61,489 bases of DNA from Clostridia bacterium (lineage in GTDB: Bacteria; Bacillota; Clostridia; Oscillospirales; CAG-272), in assembly GCA_029007295.1 (NCBI GenBank), contig JAQXHN010000048.1, forward strand, positions 1 to 61,489, written 5' to 3'. This document shows, one piece after another, positions 50,765 to 59,931 of this stretch. The notes under the pieces are model-generated. The model did no database searches. It was not told where the DNA came from and saw only the letters and a program-made list of their open reading frames with translations. The first letter of the stretch is position 1, and every line of letters starts with the position of its first letter. Made by a program: the position numbers and the translations under genes.

Positions 50765-51097
50765 ATGAAAAAAACAGGCTGTGAAATAGAAAACGAAAAC
50801 GGTACCTTAAGGGTCAAATTACTTGGAGAAATTGACCATCATTCATGCGCTTATTTAAGAGAAGAAATAGATAAAGCCATGTTTCGTTCAAGATGTGACA
50901 CGGTGGTTATGGATTTATGCGCCGTAACCTTTATGGACAGCGCAGGACTCGGACTTATACTCGGAAGATATGCAAAAATTACGGAGCTCGGCGGACGACT
51001 TGTGTGCGTTAATCCGAGCCTGGATATTGATAAAATATTGAGAATAGCCGGTGTTAGAAAGCTGATAACGGTTAAGGAGGAAAGAAAAATAATATGA
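50765..51097 (+). CDS. spoIIAA: Anti-sigma-F factor antagonist SpoIIAA
   Basis: The 110-residue STAS protein carries the phosphorylation site DSAGLGLILGRY with Ser59. When unphosphorylated it binds SpoIIAB and releases sigma F in the forespore. It is first of three genes in the classic order, with ATGA overlap into spoIIAB, and is preceded by AGTAAGGGG. I could not see a convincing sigma-H promoter or Spo0A box in 50591-50764, which is simply AT-rich. Confidence 0.93.
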   Translation: MKKTGCEIENENGTLRVKLLGEIDHHSCAYLREEIDKAMFRSRCDTVVMDLCAVTFMDSAGLGLILGRYAKITELGGRLVCVNPSLDIDKILRIAGVRKLITVKEERKII

Positions 51098-51525
51098 TAA
51101 AAAAACCGAGAAACACAATGAGTCTTGTAATTGATTCAAACAGCGTTAACGAATCCTTTGCAAGATATGCAGTGTCGTCATTCGCCGCCCAGCTTGACCC
51201 GTCGGTCTCGGAGATTACAGACCTCAGAACCGTTGTATCCGAGGCGGTGACAAATTGTATTATTCACGGTTACAAAGGAACGCAGGGAAAAATATTTATA
51301 TATGCTACATATTACGACGATAGGAGCATAAAAGTGAAAATAAGAGACAAAGGGTGCGGCATGGAGGACCTTGAGCTTTGCATGAAGCCTTTTTATTCCG
51401 GGGATACATCCGGAGAGCGGGGAGGCATGGGATTTACCATTATGGATTCGTTTACCGACAAAATGACGGTTACAACCAAAAAGGGAAAGGGAACAACCGT
51501 TACTATGACAAAGCGTTTCAGATAG
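51094..51525 (+). CDS. spoIIAB: Anti-sigma-F factor SpoIIAB
   Basis: This is a 143-residue GHKL serine kinase and anti-sigma factor. The N box is VSEAVTNCIIHGYKG, G1 is DKGCGMEDL, and the G2 region reads ERGGMGFTIMDSF. It holds sigma F inactive and phosphorylates SpoIIAA. The ten bases after its stop lead to sigF. Confidence 0.94.
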   Translation: MIKKPRNTMSLVIDSNSVNESFARYAVSSFAAQLDPSVSEITDLRTVVSEAVTNCIIHGYKGTQGKIFIYATYYDDRSIKVKIRDKGCGMEDLELCMKPFYSGDTSGERGGMGFTIMDSFTDKMTVTTKKGKGTTVTMTKRFR

Positions 51526-51534
51526 AGGAAAAGC

Positions 51535-52254
51535 TTGAATAACAGTACCGAAACAAACAATATGCTTATAAGACGGCTTCAGGGCGGCGACGAAAAGGCG
51601 TTGACTGAGCTGTGCTTATACAATGCAGGGTTGGTAAAAAGCATAGCCTTAAGATATGTCGGAACGGGAAATGAGCTTGAGGATTTAATTCAGATAGGAA
51701 ACATAGGACTGATTAAGGCAAGCAGAGGGTTTGATTTTTCCTATAACACCGTTTTTTCCACCTATGCCGTAGTTCATATTATCGGAGAAATAAAGCGGTT
51801 TCTGCGTGATGACGGAAGCATTAAAATAGCAAGAGAAACAAGGAAGAATGCATTTATAATTTCAAAAGCAAGACAAGCCTTTGAAAATGAAAATATGCGC
51901 GAGCCTACCGTAAAAGAGCTTGCCGAGCTATGCCGCATGCACGAGGAAGAGGTTACACAGGCGTTATGCGCTTCCTACGGGGTTAGGTCTTTGGCGGAAA
52001 AAATCGGTGACAGCGACGATATTACTCTTGAAAGCATGATAGAGGATTCAAACGACAAAATTAAACTGTTGACGGATAATATAGCGCTTGCCGAGGCCGT
52101 TTCAAAGCTGGACAAATTGCAAAGGGCTATAGTCCATTTGCGTTATACTAAGGAGCTGACGCAGGCTCAGACGGGTAAAATCCTCGGCATTTCACAGGTA
52201 AAGGTATCAAGAGAGGAAAAGAAATTACTGTTACAGCTCAAAACCGCTTTGTAG
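51535..52254 (+). CDS. sigF: RNA polymerase sigma-F factor
   Basis: The 239-residue sigma-70-type factor has region 2 ELEDLIQIGNIGLIKASRGF, region 3 REPTVKELAELCRMHEEEV and a region 4 helix-turn-helix LTQAQTGKILGISQVKVSRE. Its place after spoIIAB identifies sigma F rather than sigma G. It directs early forespore transcription. The TTG start at 51535 is supported by GAGGA upstream. A short inverted repeat CCGCT/AGCGG spans the stop region and may weakly terminate. Confidence 0.93.
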   Translation: MNNSTETNNMLIRRLQGGDEKALTELCLYNAGLVKSIALRYVGTGNELEDLIQIGNIGLIKASRGFDFSYNTVFSTYAVVHIIGEIKRFLRDDGSIKIARETRKNAFIISKARQAFENENMREPTVKELAELCRMHEEEVTQALCASYGVRSLAEKIGDSDDITLESMIEDSNDKIKLLTDNIALAEAVSKLDKLQRAIVHLRYTKELTQAQTGKILGISQVKVSREEKKLLLQLKTAL

Positions 52255-52310
52255 CGGATTTTAAAGCAGATTTTTGGAGCAGATAACGAAAAGTTTACAA
52301 ATTTAAGGTC

Positions 52311-52339
52311 TTGACAAATCACGCCTCCTAATATATAAT
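52311..52339 (+). promoter_or_regulatory. Consensus sigma-A promoter of yceD-rpmF
   Basis: TTGACA (52311-52316) and TATAAT (52334-52339) with 17 bases between them form a perfect housekeeping promoter, about 49 bases before the yceD start. Confidence 0.85.
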
Positions 52340-52387
52340 ATAATGTGCCTGTTTATACAGTGTATAATTCGTAAAGGAAACCCTGCA

Positions 52388-52912
52388 ATGGATGACAAGC
52401 TTGATCTCACCGCCCTTCTCTGCGGAGAGACAGACAGAGTCGATTTTGAAATAGAATTTCAAATAGACCCGTCGGACGCGCCGTACGGTGTTGTTTTTCC
52501 CGACCCCGTAAGGGCAAAGGGAACGGTTAGCAATTACGGCGGATATATGCAGCTTTGTTCCGAAGAAAGCGTGCATTATATATCGGAATGCTCTAGATGC
52601 CTTAGCGAAATTGATGACACTCTATTAATTTCGTTTGAAAAAAATGTCGCCGTAGCGGGAAAAATCGAGAATGAGGAAACCGATGATTACTTATTCATCG
52701 AAAATTCGCATCTCGATGTTAAATCTCCGTTACTTGAACAAGTGATTCTTGAGTTTCCGTCAAAGCTTTTGTGCAAAGAGGATTGTAAAGGGTTGTGTCA
52801 GCACTGTGGGGCAGATTTGAATAAAGAAATTTGTAAATGCTCGGAAAGAAAACCGGATTCGCCGTTTGCGTTGGCATTGGCAAAGTTCCGTGAACAAATG
52901 GACGAGCAGTAA
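52388..52912 (+). CDS. YceD/DUF177 family protein
   Basis: The 174-residue protein carries [10 protein letters not shown] in the middle and a C-terminal Cys cluster ([18 protein letters not shown], then ICKCSE) typical of DUF177. The family lies upstream of rpmF in most bacteria and is linked to 23S rRNA accumulation and ribosome assembly. ATG 52388 with AAAGGAAA upstream is chosen; an in-frame ATG at 52343 would sit at the predicted transcription start. rpmF begins 19 bases after it. Confidence 0.88.
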   Translation: MDDKLDLTALLCGETDRVDFEIEFQIDPSDAPYGVVFPDPVRAKGTVSNYGGYMQLCSEESVHYISECSRCLSEIDDTLLISFEKNVAVAGKIENEETDDYLFIENSHLDVKSPLLEQVILEFPSKLLCKEDCKGLCQHCGADLNKEICKCSERKPDSPFALALAKFREQMDEQ

Positions 52913-52931
52913 ATTACGGGAGGATAGTAAA

Positions 52932-53114
52932 ATGGCAGTACCGAAGAGAAAAGTGTCCGGAGCAAGAAGAGATAAGAGACGTTCAAGTGTATGGAAGCTT
53001 GATGCTCCTACAATGGTTAAGTGCCCTAAGTGCGGCGAATTCAAGCTTGCGCACAGGGTTTGTAAGACCTGCGGAAGCTACGCCGGCAAGGAAATCGTCA
53101 AGACCGAAGCGTAA
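52932..53114 (+). CDS. rpmF: 50S ribosomal protein L32
   Basis: The 60-residue protein reads [20 protein letters not shown] at its start and has two zinc-type pairs (CPKCGEF and CKTCGSY), so it is the Cys-containing, zinc-dependent form. GGGAGG lies upstream of ATG 52932. It is co-transcribed with yceD. Confidence 0.96.
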   Translation: MAVPKRKVSGARRDKRRSSVWKLDAPTMVKCPKCGEFKLAHRVCKTCGSYAGKEIVKTEA

Positions 53115-53199
53115 TTTCTTACTATCGTTTTTTGGGGCGTGGGTTATACGCATGGCGTATACTGCGCCCGATTTTTTTAAGACGAAAAGAGGTGTGATT

Positions 53200-54507
53200 T
53201 TGGTTACCGTTGACGGTGTTGAGGCAGGCTCTTTGGCAGACAAAGCCGGAATAACAGACGGCGATATACTGATTTCCGTAAATGGACATGATATTTCGGA
53301 TGTTCTTGATTACAGATTTTATATTGCAAGCAGGAAGGTTACTTTAAAAATTCACAGGGGACCGGAGCTGTTTGATATAACCGTCAAAAAGGGCGAGTAT
53401 GATGACATAGGACTCGAATTCAAGAACGAGCTGATGGATGAATGTCAAACCTGTCGGAATAAATGTATTTTTTGTTTTATCGACCAAATGCCCAAGGGAA
53501 TGAGAGAATCGCTTTATTTAAAGGACGACGATTCGAGAATGTCATTTCTGACAGGCAGTTATATTACTCTCACAAACTTATCCGAAAGAGACATAGAGAG
53601 AGTTATCGAAATGAAGCTCTCACCGATAAATGTTTCGGTACATACGACTAATCCCGAGCTTCGGAAAATGATGATGCAAAACCGCTTTGCCGGGGAAAGC
53701 CTGAAAACGCTGAAGAAATTTGCAAAAGCCGGAATAGAGCTTCACTGTCAGATAGTAGTGTGCCGCGGAATAAACGACGGCGAGGAGCTTGAGCGTACCA
53801 TGAGCGATCTTTGCGAGCTTTATCCTGCGGTACAGAGCGTTTCCGTCGTTCCGTGCGGACTTACAAAATTCCGCGAAGGCTTGTATCCGCTGGAGCCCTT
53901 TACGCAAGAGGACTGCAGGGATATAATAGAACGCGTTGACAGGGTACGGGCAAAGAGCAAGAGAGAGCACGGAAAAGCTGTTTTTTGCTGTGCGGACGAG
54001 CTTTATTTAAAAGCGAGACTTCCTCTTCCGGATGAAGATTATTATGAAGGCTATCCCCAATTTGAAAACGGCGTAGGCATGATAACCTCAATGAGAGCAG
54101 AGGTTAAAGAGGAACTTGAACATCTTTTTGAGGATTTTGACGTTAAGGCGGTTAACAAGAAAATGAGCATTGCAACCGGAGAGGCGGCATACGGAATAAT
54201 CAGCGAAAGCGTAAAAGCCGTTTGCGAAAAAGTGCCGGGGCTCGAATGCAGGGTTTATAAAATAGTAAACGACTATTTCGGCGAAAGCATTACGGTTGCC
54301 GGACTGATTACGGGTACGGATCTGATAAAGCAGCTAAAAGGTAAGGAGCTGGGAGACGTTTTATTGCTTCCGTCCGTTATGCTTAGGTACGAAAAAGATT
54401 TGTTCCTAGACGGAGTGAGCATTGACGAGGTCGAGGAGGCGCTCGGTGTTGAAATTCGTTTGAATGAAAACAGCGGTTATTCGCTTATTGACGCTCTCTT
54501 AGAGTAA
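53200..54507 (+). CDS. DUF512 family radical SAM/PDZ protein
   Basis: The product has about 435 residues. An N-terminal PDZ-like domain (GSLADKAGITDGDILISVNG) is followed by a radical-SAM-type cluster motif CRNKCIFCFIDQMP near residues 85-98, then DSRMSFLTGSYITLTNL and the DUF512 C-terminal domain (GLITGTDLIKQLKG). The family is conserved upstream of der in Clostridia; its reaction is not known. TTG 53200 with AGAGGTG upstream is preferred; ATG 53152 would add 16 residues. It leads directly to der. Confidence 0.83.
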   Translation: MVTVDGVEAGSLADKAGITDGDILISVNGHDISDVLDYRFYIASRKVTLKIHRGPELFDITVKKGEYDDIGLEFKNELMDECQTCRNKCIFCFIDQMPKGMRESLYLKDDDSRMSFLTGSYITLTNLSERDIERVIEMKLSPINVSVHTTNPELRKMMMQNRFAGESLKTLKKFAKAGIELHCQIVVCRGINDGEELERTMSDLCELYPAVQSVSVVPCGLTKFREGLYPLEPFTQEDCRDIIERVDRVRAKSKREHGKAVFCCADELYLKARLPLPDEDYYEGYPQFENGVGMITSMRAEVKEELEHLFEDFDVKAVNKKMSIATGEAAYGIISESVKAVCEKVPGLECRVYKIVNDYFGESITVAGLITGTDLIKQLKGKELGDVLLLPSVMLRYEKDLFLDGVSIDEVEEALGVEIRLNENSGYSLIDALLE

Positions 54508-54523
54508 AGAAAGGATGTAAAGT

Positions 54524-55858
54524 ATGTCAAAGCCAATAGTAGCTATTGTCGGCAGACCCAACGTCGGCAAAAGCACACTTTTTAATAAGCTGACAGGCAA
54601 GAGACTTGCTATCGTAGAAGATACGCCGGGCGTTACGAGAGACAGAATTTACTGCGACGCAGAGTGGTGCGGCAAACAGCTTTTGCTCGTCGATACCGGC
54701 GGAATAGAGCCGAAAACGGATGACGCAATGCTTCGGCACATGAGAAGACAGGCCGAGATCGCCATAGAAACAGCGGATGTTATAATTTTTATGTGCGACG
54801 TTACAACGGGGCTTACGGCGGACGACAGGGAGGTTTCCTCCATGCTCAGAAAAAGCACGAAGCCGATTGTCTTGGCCGTTAATAAGTGCGACCGGATTGG
54901 CGAACCTCCGCTCGAATTTTACGAATTTTATGAACTCGGAATAGACGGGGGACCGATTGCCGTTTCGTCTGCACACGGCTCAGGCACGGGCGATTTGCTC
55001 GACAGAGTTTTGGAGCTTTGCCCCGAAGAGGAAGACATCGACTCGGAAGAGGACGATACGATTAAGGTTGCGTTTATCGGTAAACCCAATGCAGGAAAAA
55101 GCTCAATTATTAACCGTTATCTCGGTGAAGAGCGACTTATTGTATCGGATATTGCGGGAACGACCCGGGATTCCATAGATACGTATGTCGAAAACGAATT
55201 CGGCAAGTATACATTTATAGATACTGCCGGAATAAGAAGACAAAGCAAAATAAATTCAAAAATCGAGCATTACAGCGTGCTTCGCGCAAAATTAGCTGTT
55301 GACAGAGCAGATGTATGCGTAATTATGGTGGACGCCACAGAGGGCGTTACCGAGCAGGATTCCAAAATTGCCGGTATCGCCCATGACGCAGGCAAGCCCT
55401 CGATTATTTGTATCAACAAATGGGATTTGGTTGAAAAGGAGAACGGAACGGCTGAAAAATTCGTGCTTGACGCCTACGATGCTCTTCCGTTTATGACATA
55501 TGCGCCTGTACTTCTTATTTCCGCAAAGACGGGGCAGAGAACCGGCAAGCTGTTTGAGCTGATTAACAGCGTTCGTGAAAATTCCGTTATGCGAATTACA
55601 ACCGGAGTTTTGAACGATGTACTGAACGAGGCCACAACGAGAGTCCAGCCTCCGTCGGATAAGGGAAAACGGCTTAAGATTTATTATATGACTCAAAATT
55701 CGATAGTTCCGCCGACCTTTGTTATTTTCTGCAATAATGCGGAGCTGTTCCACTTTTCATATCAAAGATACATAGAAAATCAGCTTCGGGAGGTTTTCGG
55801 CTTTAAAGGCACACCGATAAAGCTGATTATCAGAGCGAAGGGAGATGCAGAGGTATAA
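54524..55858 (+). CDS. der: Ribosome-assembly GTPase Der (EngA)
   Basis: This 444-residue protein has two GTPase domains in tandem. The first has GRPNVGKSTLFNKL and NKCD. The second has GKPNAGKSSIINRY, DTAGIRR and NKWD. A C-terminal KH-like domain follows. Der is essential for 50S maturation. GAAAGGATG precedes the start. Its stop overlaps the plsY ribosome binding region. Confidence 0.95.
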   Translation: MSKPIVAIVGRPNVGKSTLFNKLTGKRLAIVEDTPGVTRDRIYCDAEWCGKQLLLVDTGGIEPKTDDAMLRHMRRQAEIAIETADVIIFMCDVTTGLTADDREVSSMLRKSTKPIVLAVNKCDRIGEPPLEFYEFYELGIDGGPIAVSSAHGSGTGDLLDRVLELCPEEEDIDSEEDDTIKVAFIGKPNAGKSSIINRYLGEERLIVSDIAGTTRDSIDTYVENEFGKYTFIDTAGIRRQSKINSKIEHYSVLRAKLAVDRADVCVIMVDATEGVTEQDSKIAGIAHDAGKPSIICINKWDLVEKENGTAEKFVLDAYDALPFMTYAPVLLISAKTGQRTGKLFELINSVRENSVMRITTGVLNDVLNEATTRVQPPSDKGKRLKIYYMTQNSIVPPTFVIFCNNAELFHFSYQRYIENQLREVFGFKGTPIKLIIRAKGDAEV

Positions 55859-55859
55859 A

Positions 55860-56603
55860 ATGAGTTATTTTACATTGGTTAAGTTTTACGGACTTGTAGT
55901 CTTAAAAATTAACGGTATAAATTCTCTTGAGGATATCGGAGATTATTTGCACTATCCCTCATGGGTTTTGCTTGCTGTCGCAGCCTTAGGCGCTTTGGCA
56001 TACTTAATGGGAAGCATAAATACCGCAATAATATACTCCAAGCTCAAATATAAAGACGACATTCGCAAGTACGGTTCGGGCAATGCCGGAATGACAAATA
56101 TGATGCGTGTTTACGGAAAAGGTGCGGGTATTGTTACCATCGTAGGGGATTTGTTCAAAGCGGTTATTCCCGTTTTTGTGTCAATGCTTCTTTTCGGCGA
56201 GGTAGTTGCATATTTTGCCGGACTGTGCTGTATCATAGGTCATGCGTATCCCTGCTACTACGGCTTTAAGGGAGGCAAGGGAGTTATGGTTACGGCGGCA
56301 ACGATTTTGACGGTGGAGCCGATTCTTTTCGCAATTTTATTTGTTGTATTTCTTGTAATTGTTCTCTTTACAAAATATGTTTCGCTGGGCTCAATTATCA
56401 GCGCTCTGTTAATTCCGGTGTTTATGCCTCAGGTTCATAAGCTGATATACGGAGAGGGAGCAAACGAGCTTCTCTCGTTCGCAATGGTAATTTGTCTGGT
56501 GATGGCTATGTTCATTTTGTTTTTGCACAAAGAAAATATAAGAAGACTGTTAAATCATGAAGAAAATCATATCGAATTTAAGAAAAAGAAGAAAAAAGAG
56601 TAA
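55860..56603 (+). CDS. plsY: Acyl-phosphate glycerol-3-phosphate acyltransferase PlsY
   Basis: This integral membrane enzyme has 247 residues and five or more hydrophobic segments. The PlsY active-site loops are GSINTAIIYSKL, YGSGNAGMTNMMRVYG and GHAYPCYYGFKGGKGVM. It transfers an acyl group from acyl-phosphate to glycerol-3-phosphate, the first step of phospholipid synthesis. It carries a longer N-terminus (about 45 residues before the first conserved loop) and a lysine-rich tail. ATG 55860 follows AGAGGT. Confidence 0.92.
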   Translation: MSYFTLVKFYGLVVLKINGINSLEDIGDYLHYPSWVLLAVAALGALAYLMGSINTAIIYSKLKYKDDIRKYGSGNAGMTNMMRVYGKGAGIVTIVGDLFKAVIPVFVSMLLFGEVVAYFAGLCCIIGHAYPCYYGFKGGKGVMVTAATILTVEPILFAILFVVFLVIVLFTKYVSLGSIISALLIPVFMPQVHKLIYGEGANELLSFAMVICLVMAMFILFLHKENIRRLLNHEENHIEFKKKKKKE

Positions 56604-56621
56604 AAATTATCGTTAAAAGTA

Positions 56622-56650
56622 TTGCATTTCTTTTAATTGTATGATATAAT
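56622..56650 (+). promoter_or_regulatory. Sigma-A promoter of rpmB
   Basis: TTGCAT (56622-56627) and TATAAT (56645-56650), 17-base spacer, about 44 bases before the L28 start. Confidence 0.75.
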
Positions 56651-56693
56651 ACTCGTTGCTTTATGCAAGGTTTATGATGGAGGTGTAAATAGA

Positions 56694-56882
56694 ATGGCTA
56701 AATGTGATGTATGCGGTAAGGGTGTTGTTTTCGGTCTTAATGTATCCCACTCCAACCGTAAAACCGCTAGAACCTGGAAGCCCAACATTAGAAAAGTTAA
56801 GGCTGATGTTAACGGTACCGTTAAGACGGTAAAGGTTTGTTCCCGTTGCCTTCGCTCCAACAAGGTAACCAGAGCGAACTGA
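56694..56882 (+). CDS. rpmB: 50S ribosomal protein L28
   Basis: The 62-residue protein starts MAKCDVCGKGVVFGLNVSHS and ends VCSRCLRSNKVTRAN, with two CxxC pairs marking the zinc-binding form. The ribosome binding site GGAGGTG is well placed. An imperfect hairpin (AAGGGCGG/CCGCCCTT at 56905-56928) follows, with a weak T tract. Confidence 0.96.
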   Translation: MAKCDVCGKGVVFGLNVSHSNRKTARTWKPNIRKVKADVNGTVKTVKVCSRCLRSNKVTRAN

Positions 56883-56943
56883 TCTTATTTAATATTGGAT
56901 TTTCAAGGGCGGGTGGGTATCCGCCCTTAGTTCGTTGCTTGAT

Positions 56944-57639
56944 ATGAAAAAAACTGTTATTCACTCATTGAATCTTTCCGAAAAATGCAAATCGGCGCTA
57001 AAAAGATACGCCGAGCGTTCAATCGAAACTGCCGTATCTCCGTTTCTTCATCAAAGCGTAAATACACATCCCGACACGCTGTTTTTTTATTATGAGGACA
57101 AGCTTTTTACGGGTGCGCGATACCGTGAGCTTATGCCTGAGCTGTCCATGTGCCCCTGTGAGATAATTGAAACGTCAGACGCAGTCAGTCCTTATCCGGG
57201 AGAAGCGTTGCTGAATTGCTTTTATTTAACGGTGGCGGGAAAAAATATTCTTTTCGGAAATTTAAAGCATATTGATAAAACCCTTGCGTCATATTTTGAT
57301 TATGCAGTTTCGGTAAATCAGGGCTACGCCCACTGTTCAAGCGCAAAAATTTCTGACAGTGCAGTGATTACCTCGGATAAAGGAATTGCCGATGCCGTAT
57401 GCTCTGCGGGAGCAAACGCCCTTCTTATTGAAAGCGGATACATAGAGCTTCCCGGCTTTGATTACGGATTTATCGGCGGTGCTTCGGTACTGTGCGAAAA
57501 TGAGCTTTTGTTTTTCGGCGACGTAAAACAGCATCCCGACTATTTAAAAATGAAGAAATTTGCAAAAGACTTCGATGTAACGCTGCGTTCTCTGTCAGAT
57601 GAAAAATTGTGCGATTTCGGAGGAGGATTGTTCATATAA
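56944..57639 (+). CDS. DUF6873-like GME-fold family protein
   Basis: This 231-residue protein resembles the clostridial DUF6873 family, whose fold is related to guanidino-modifying enzymes. Visible stretches are AHCSSAKISDSAVITSDKGI near residue 122 and GFIGGASVLCENELLFFGDV near 175. No catalytic assignment can be made. The start at 56944 (MKKTVIHSLNLSE) has no clear Shine-Dalgarno; a TTG nine bases upstream is an alternative. It precedes azlC by two bases. Confidence 0.7.
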   Translation: MKKTVIHSLNLSEKCKSALKRYAERSIETAVSPFLHQSVNTHPDTLFFYYEDKLFTGARYRELMPELSMCPCEIIETSDAVSPYPGEALLNCFYLTVAGKNILFGNLKHIDKTLASYFDYAVSVNQGYAHCSSAKISDSAVITSDKGIADAVCSAGANALLIESGYIELPGFDYGFIGGASVLCENELLFFGDVKQHPDYLKMKKFAKDFDVTLRSLSDEKLCDFGGGLFI

Positions 57640-57641
57640 CT

Positions 57642-58385
57642 ATGAAAACACGGTCAAATTTAAGATATTCGTTTAAACAGACTGTTCCGGTGCTTTTCGG
57701 TTATTTATGTCTGGGCGGCGCCTTCGGTATTATGCTTGCTGATAAGGGCTACTCCTTTGTGTGGGCTTTTTTTATTGCGCTTACCTGCTATTCCGGCTCG
57801 ATGCAGTTTGTGCTTGTATCTCTTTTGTCTGCCAATCCTCCCGTTACGCTTATTTATACGGCGGTTATGACATTGATTGTTAATTCCAGACACATTTTTT
57901 ACGGCTTGTCATTCATACAGCGATTTAAGGAAATGGGAATCAGAGGCTTATATATGATTTTTTCCCTAACCGACGAAACCTATTCGCTTCTTTGTGCGCA
58001 GACGAGCATTCCTTCGAATTTGGACGAGCGGAGCGTATTTTTTAATATCGCATGGCTTAACCAGCTTTATTGGATTTGCGGCTGTGTGATAGGCACGCTT
58101 ATCGGAACGCTTATTCCGTTTGATTTTACCGGGGTTGATTTTACGATGACAGCGCTTTTTGTCGTAATTTTTATAGAACAATGGAAAACCGTAAAATCAC
58201 ACATTCCCGCAATGACGGGACTGGTTGTCGCGGTGCTGTGTCTTATTTGTATCGGTTCTGACAATTTTATGTTTTTCGCATTGGCATTTACTTCGCTCAT
58301 TCTTGTATTGATGAGAAGCTATTTTGAAAAGAACGGAAAAACAGGAGAAAAGGCTGAGGAGGATTGCAATGATAACAACGCTTAA
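57642..58385 (+). CDS. azlC: Branched-chain amino acid exporter large subunit AzlC
   Basis: The 247-residue membrane protein has several hydrophobic segments and the AzlC hallmark YSGSMQFVLVSLL plus VNSRHIFYGLSFI. With AzlD it exports branched-chain amino acids or analogues such as 4-azaleucine. GGAGGA is somewhat far upstream of ATG 57642. It overlaps azlD by 17 bases. Confidence 0.9.
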   Translation: MKTRSNLRYSFKQTVPVLFGYLCLGGAFGIMLADKGYSFVWAFFIALTCYSGSMQFVLVSLLSANPPVTLIYTAVMTLIVNSRHIFYGLSFIQRFKEMGIRGLYMIFSLTDETYSLLCAQTSIPSNLDERSVFFNIAWLNQLYWICGCVIGTLIGTLIPFDFTGVDFTMTALFVVIFIEQWKTVKSHIPAMTGLVVAVLCLICIGSDNFMFFALAFTSLILVLMRSYFEKNGKTGEKAEEDCNDNNA

Positions 58386-58701
58386 AGCCATTGAAATAAT
58401 TGCGGTTGTCGCTGTTGTAACATTCTTTACAAGGGGTGCGCCTTTTGTGTTCTTTTCGGGTAAGAATGGTGTTGCCAAGATTGTTCGGTATCTCGGAAAT
58501 GTCTTACCGAGCGCCATTATCACTGCGTTGATTGTTTTTTGCGTTAAGGACGTGACGTTTACAGAGTCTCCGTACGGTGCGCCGTACTTGGCGGCAATAG
58601 CAATAACTGCGCTGCTTCATATATTATTTAAGAAAACCTTGGTGTCAATTTTGGGCGGAACAGTTGCGTTTATGCTGCTTTCCAGGGTGATTTTTGCATA
58701 A
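58369..58701 (+). CDS. azlD: Branched-chain amino acid exporter small subunit AzlD
   Basis: The 110-residue membrane protein has VVTFFTRGAPFVFF near the start and GNVLPSAIITALIVF in the middle, both typical of AzlD. It partners AzlC. ATG 58369 is preceded by GAGGAGG inside azlC. Confidence 0.9.
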   Translation: MITTLKAIEIIAVVAVVTFFTRGAPFVFFSGKNGVAKIVRYLGNVLPSAIITALIVFCVKDVTFTESPYGAPYLAAIAITALLHILFKKTLVSILGGTVAFMLLSRVIFA

Positions 58702-58746
58702 AAGTAAATATTTTCATCAATAATATAACAGTTAATAAAAAAACAC

Positions 58747-58776
58747 TTGACAAGTTACAATTTTTGGTGATATAAT
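58747..58776 (+). promoter_or_regulatory. Sigma-A promoter of the rpsL-rpsG-fusA operon
   Basis: TTGACA (58747-58752) and TATAAT (58771-58776) have an 18-base spacer. The leader of about 50 bases contains a small TATACT/AGTATA inverted repeat. Confidence 0.8.
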
Positions 58777-58831
58777 AATCATCGGTTTATACTGCAAAAA
58801 GTATAGATAATACTCATGAAAGGAGAAAATA

Positions 58832-59251
58832 ATGCCAACCTTTAACCAGCTTGTAAGACACGGTCGTCAGACAAGAGATTACAAATCAAAGGCACCCGTA
58901 CTTCAGAAGGGCTTTAACACAATCAAGAATACAGCGATTGATCAGAGTGCGCCTCAGAAGCGCGGTGTTTGCACAAAGGTTACGACAACCAGCCCGAAGA
59001 AGCCGAACTCGGCTTTGCGTAAGATTGCAAGGGTACGTTTGACTAACGGCCTTGAAGCGACCACTTACATTCCGGGTATCGGACATAACCTCCAGGAGCA
59101 CTCGGTTGTTCTTATCAGAGGCGGAAGAGTTCGTGACTTGCCCGGTGTGCGTTACCATATTATCCGCGGTACACTCGATGCCCAGGGCGTTGACGCACGC
59201 AGACAGAGCCGTTCTAAATACGGCGCAAAGAGACCTAAAGCAGGAAAGTAA
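58832..59251 (+). CDS. rpsL: 30S ribosomal protein S12
   Basis: The 139-residue S12 starts [20 protein letters not shown] and contains the decoding-centre loop [19 protein letters not shown] and [14 protein letters not shown]. The Lys in the PKKPNSA loop is the usual streptomycin-sensitive residue. It is the first gene of the str operon. AAAGGAG precedes the start. Confidence 0.97.
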   Translation: MPTFNQLVRHGRQTRDYKSKAPVLQKGFNTIKNTAIDQSAPQKRGVCTKVTTTSPKKPNSALRKIARVRLTNGLEATTYIPGIGHNLQEHSVVLIRGGRVRDLPGVRYHIIRGTLDAQGVDARRQSRSKYGAKRPKAGK

Positions 59252-59398
59252 TACAATAGTTCTGTTTTTGCTTAAAGGTCGGAATATGATTTAATAATAA
59301 TTAGCTTTATATAGATTATATTTCTGACTCTGAGGAGCATTTACGAGATACTAATTTCGAGTACCTGTGATATCATTATTATGAAGGAGGGAAGAACA

Positions 59399-59869
59399 GT
59401 GCCTAGAAGAGGTCAGATTTCCAAGAGAGACATTCTGCCGGATCCTATGTACAACTCAAAGCTTGTAACAAAGCTCATTAACAACATGATGTACGACGGC
59501 AAGAAGGGTGTAGCTCAGAAAATTGTATACGATGCATTTGCAATCGTAGAGCAAAAATCAGGCAAGAATGCGCTTGACGCATTTAATGAAGCGTTGAATA
59601 ACGTTATGCCTGAGCTCGAAGTTAAGGCGAGAAGAATCGGCGGTTCGACATATCAGGTTCCGATGGAAGTTCGTGCAGAGCGTAAGCAGACTCTCGGACT
59701 CCGTTGGATAAGAACCTACAGCCGTACCAGAAGCGAGCGTACAATGGCTGAAAAGCTTGCCGGTGAAATCCTTGACGCTTTAAATCAGACAGGCGGTGCG
59801 TTTAAGAAGAAAGAAGAAACGCACAGAATGGCTGAAGCAAACAAAGCGTTTGCACATTACAGATATTAA
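59399..59869 (+). CDS. rpsG: 30S ribosomal protein S7
   Basis: A 156-residue S7 starting at GTG 59399 ([20 protein letters not shown]), with AAGGAGGGAAG upstream; the ATG at 59381 lies before this site and is rejected. It binds the 3' domain of 16S rRNA and nucleates the head of the small subunit. The 147-base gap after rpsL holds AT-rich sequence and no clear terminator, so the genes are probably co-transcribed. Confidence 0.96.
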   Translation: MPRRGQISKRDILPDPMYNSKLVTKLINNMMYDGKKGVAQKIVYDAFAIVEQKSGKNALDAFNEALNNVMPELEVKARRIGGSTYQVPMEVRAERKQTLGLRWIRTYSRTRSERTMAEKLAGEILDALNQTGGAFKKKEETHRMAEANKAFAHYRY

Positions 59870-59931
59870 TAAGAATAATACCGATTGTAGCTTACAATCC
59901 GTTTGGAAAGTAGTATTAAGGAGAATAATTA

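Noticed and set aside
52240-52262. Terminator at the end of sigF
   Set aside because: The CCGCT/AGCGG stem is only five base pairs and overlaps the stop codon; it is mentioned with sigF but not called as a feature.
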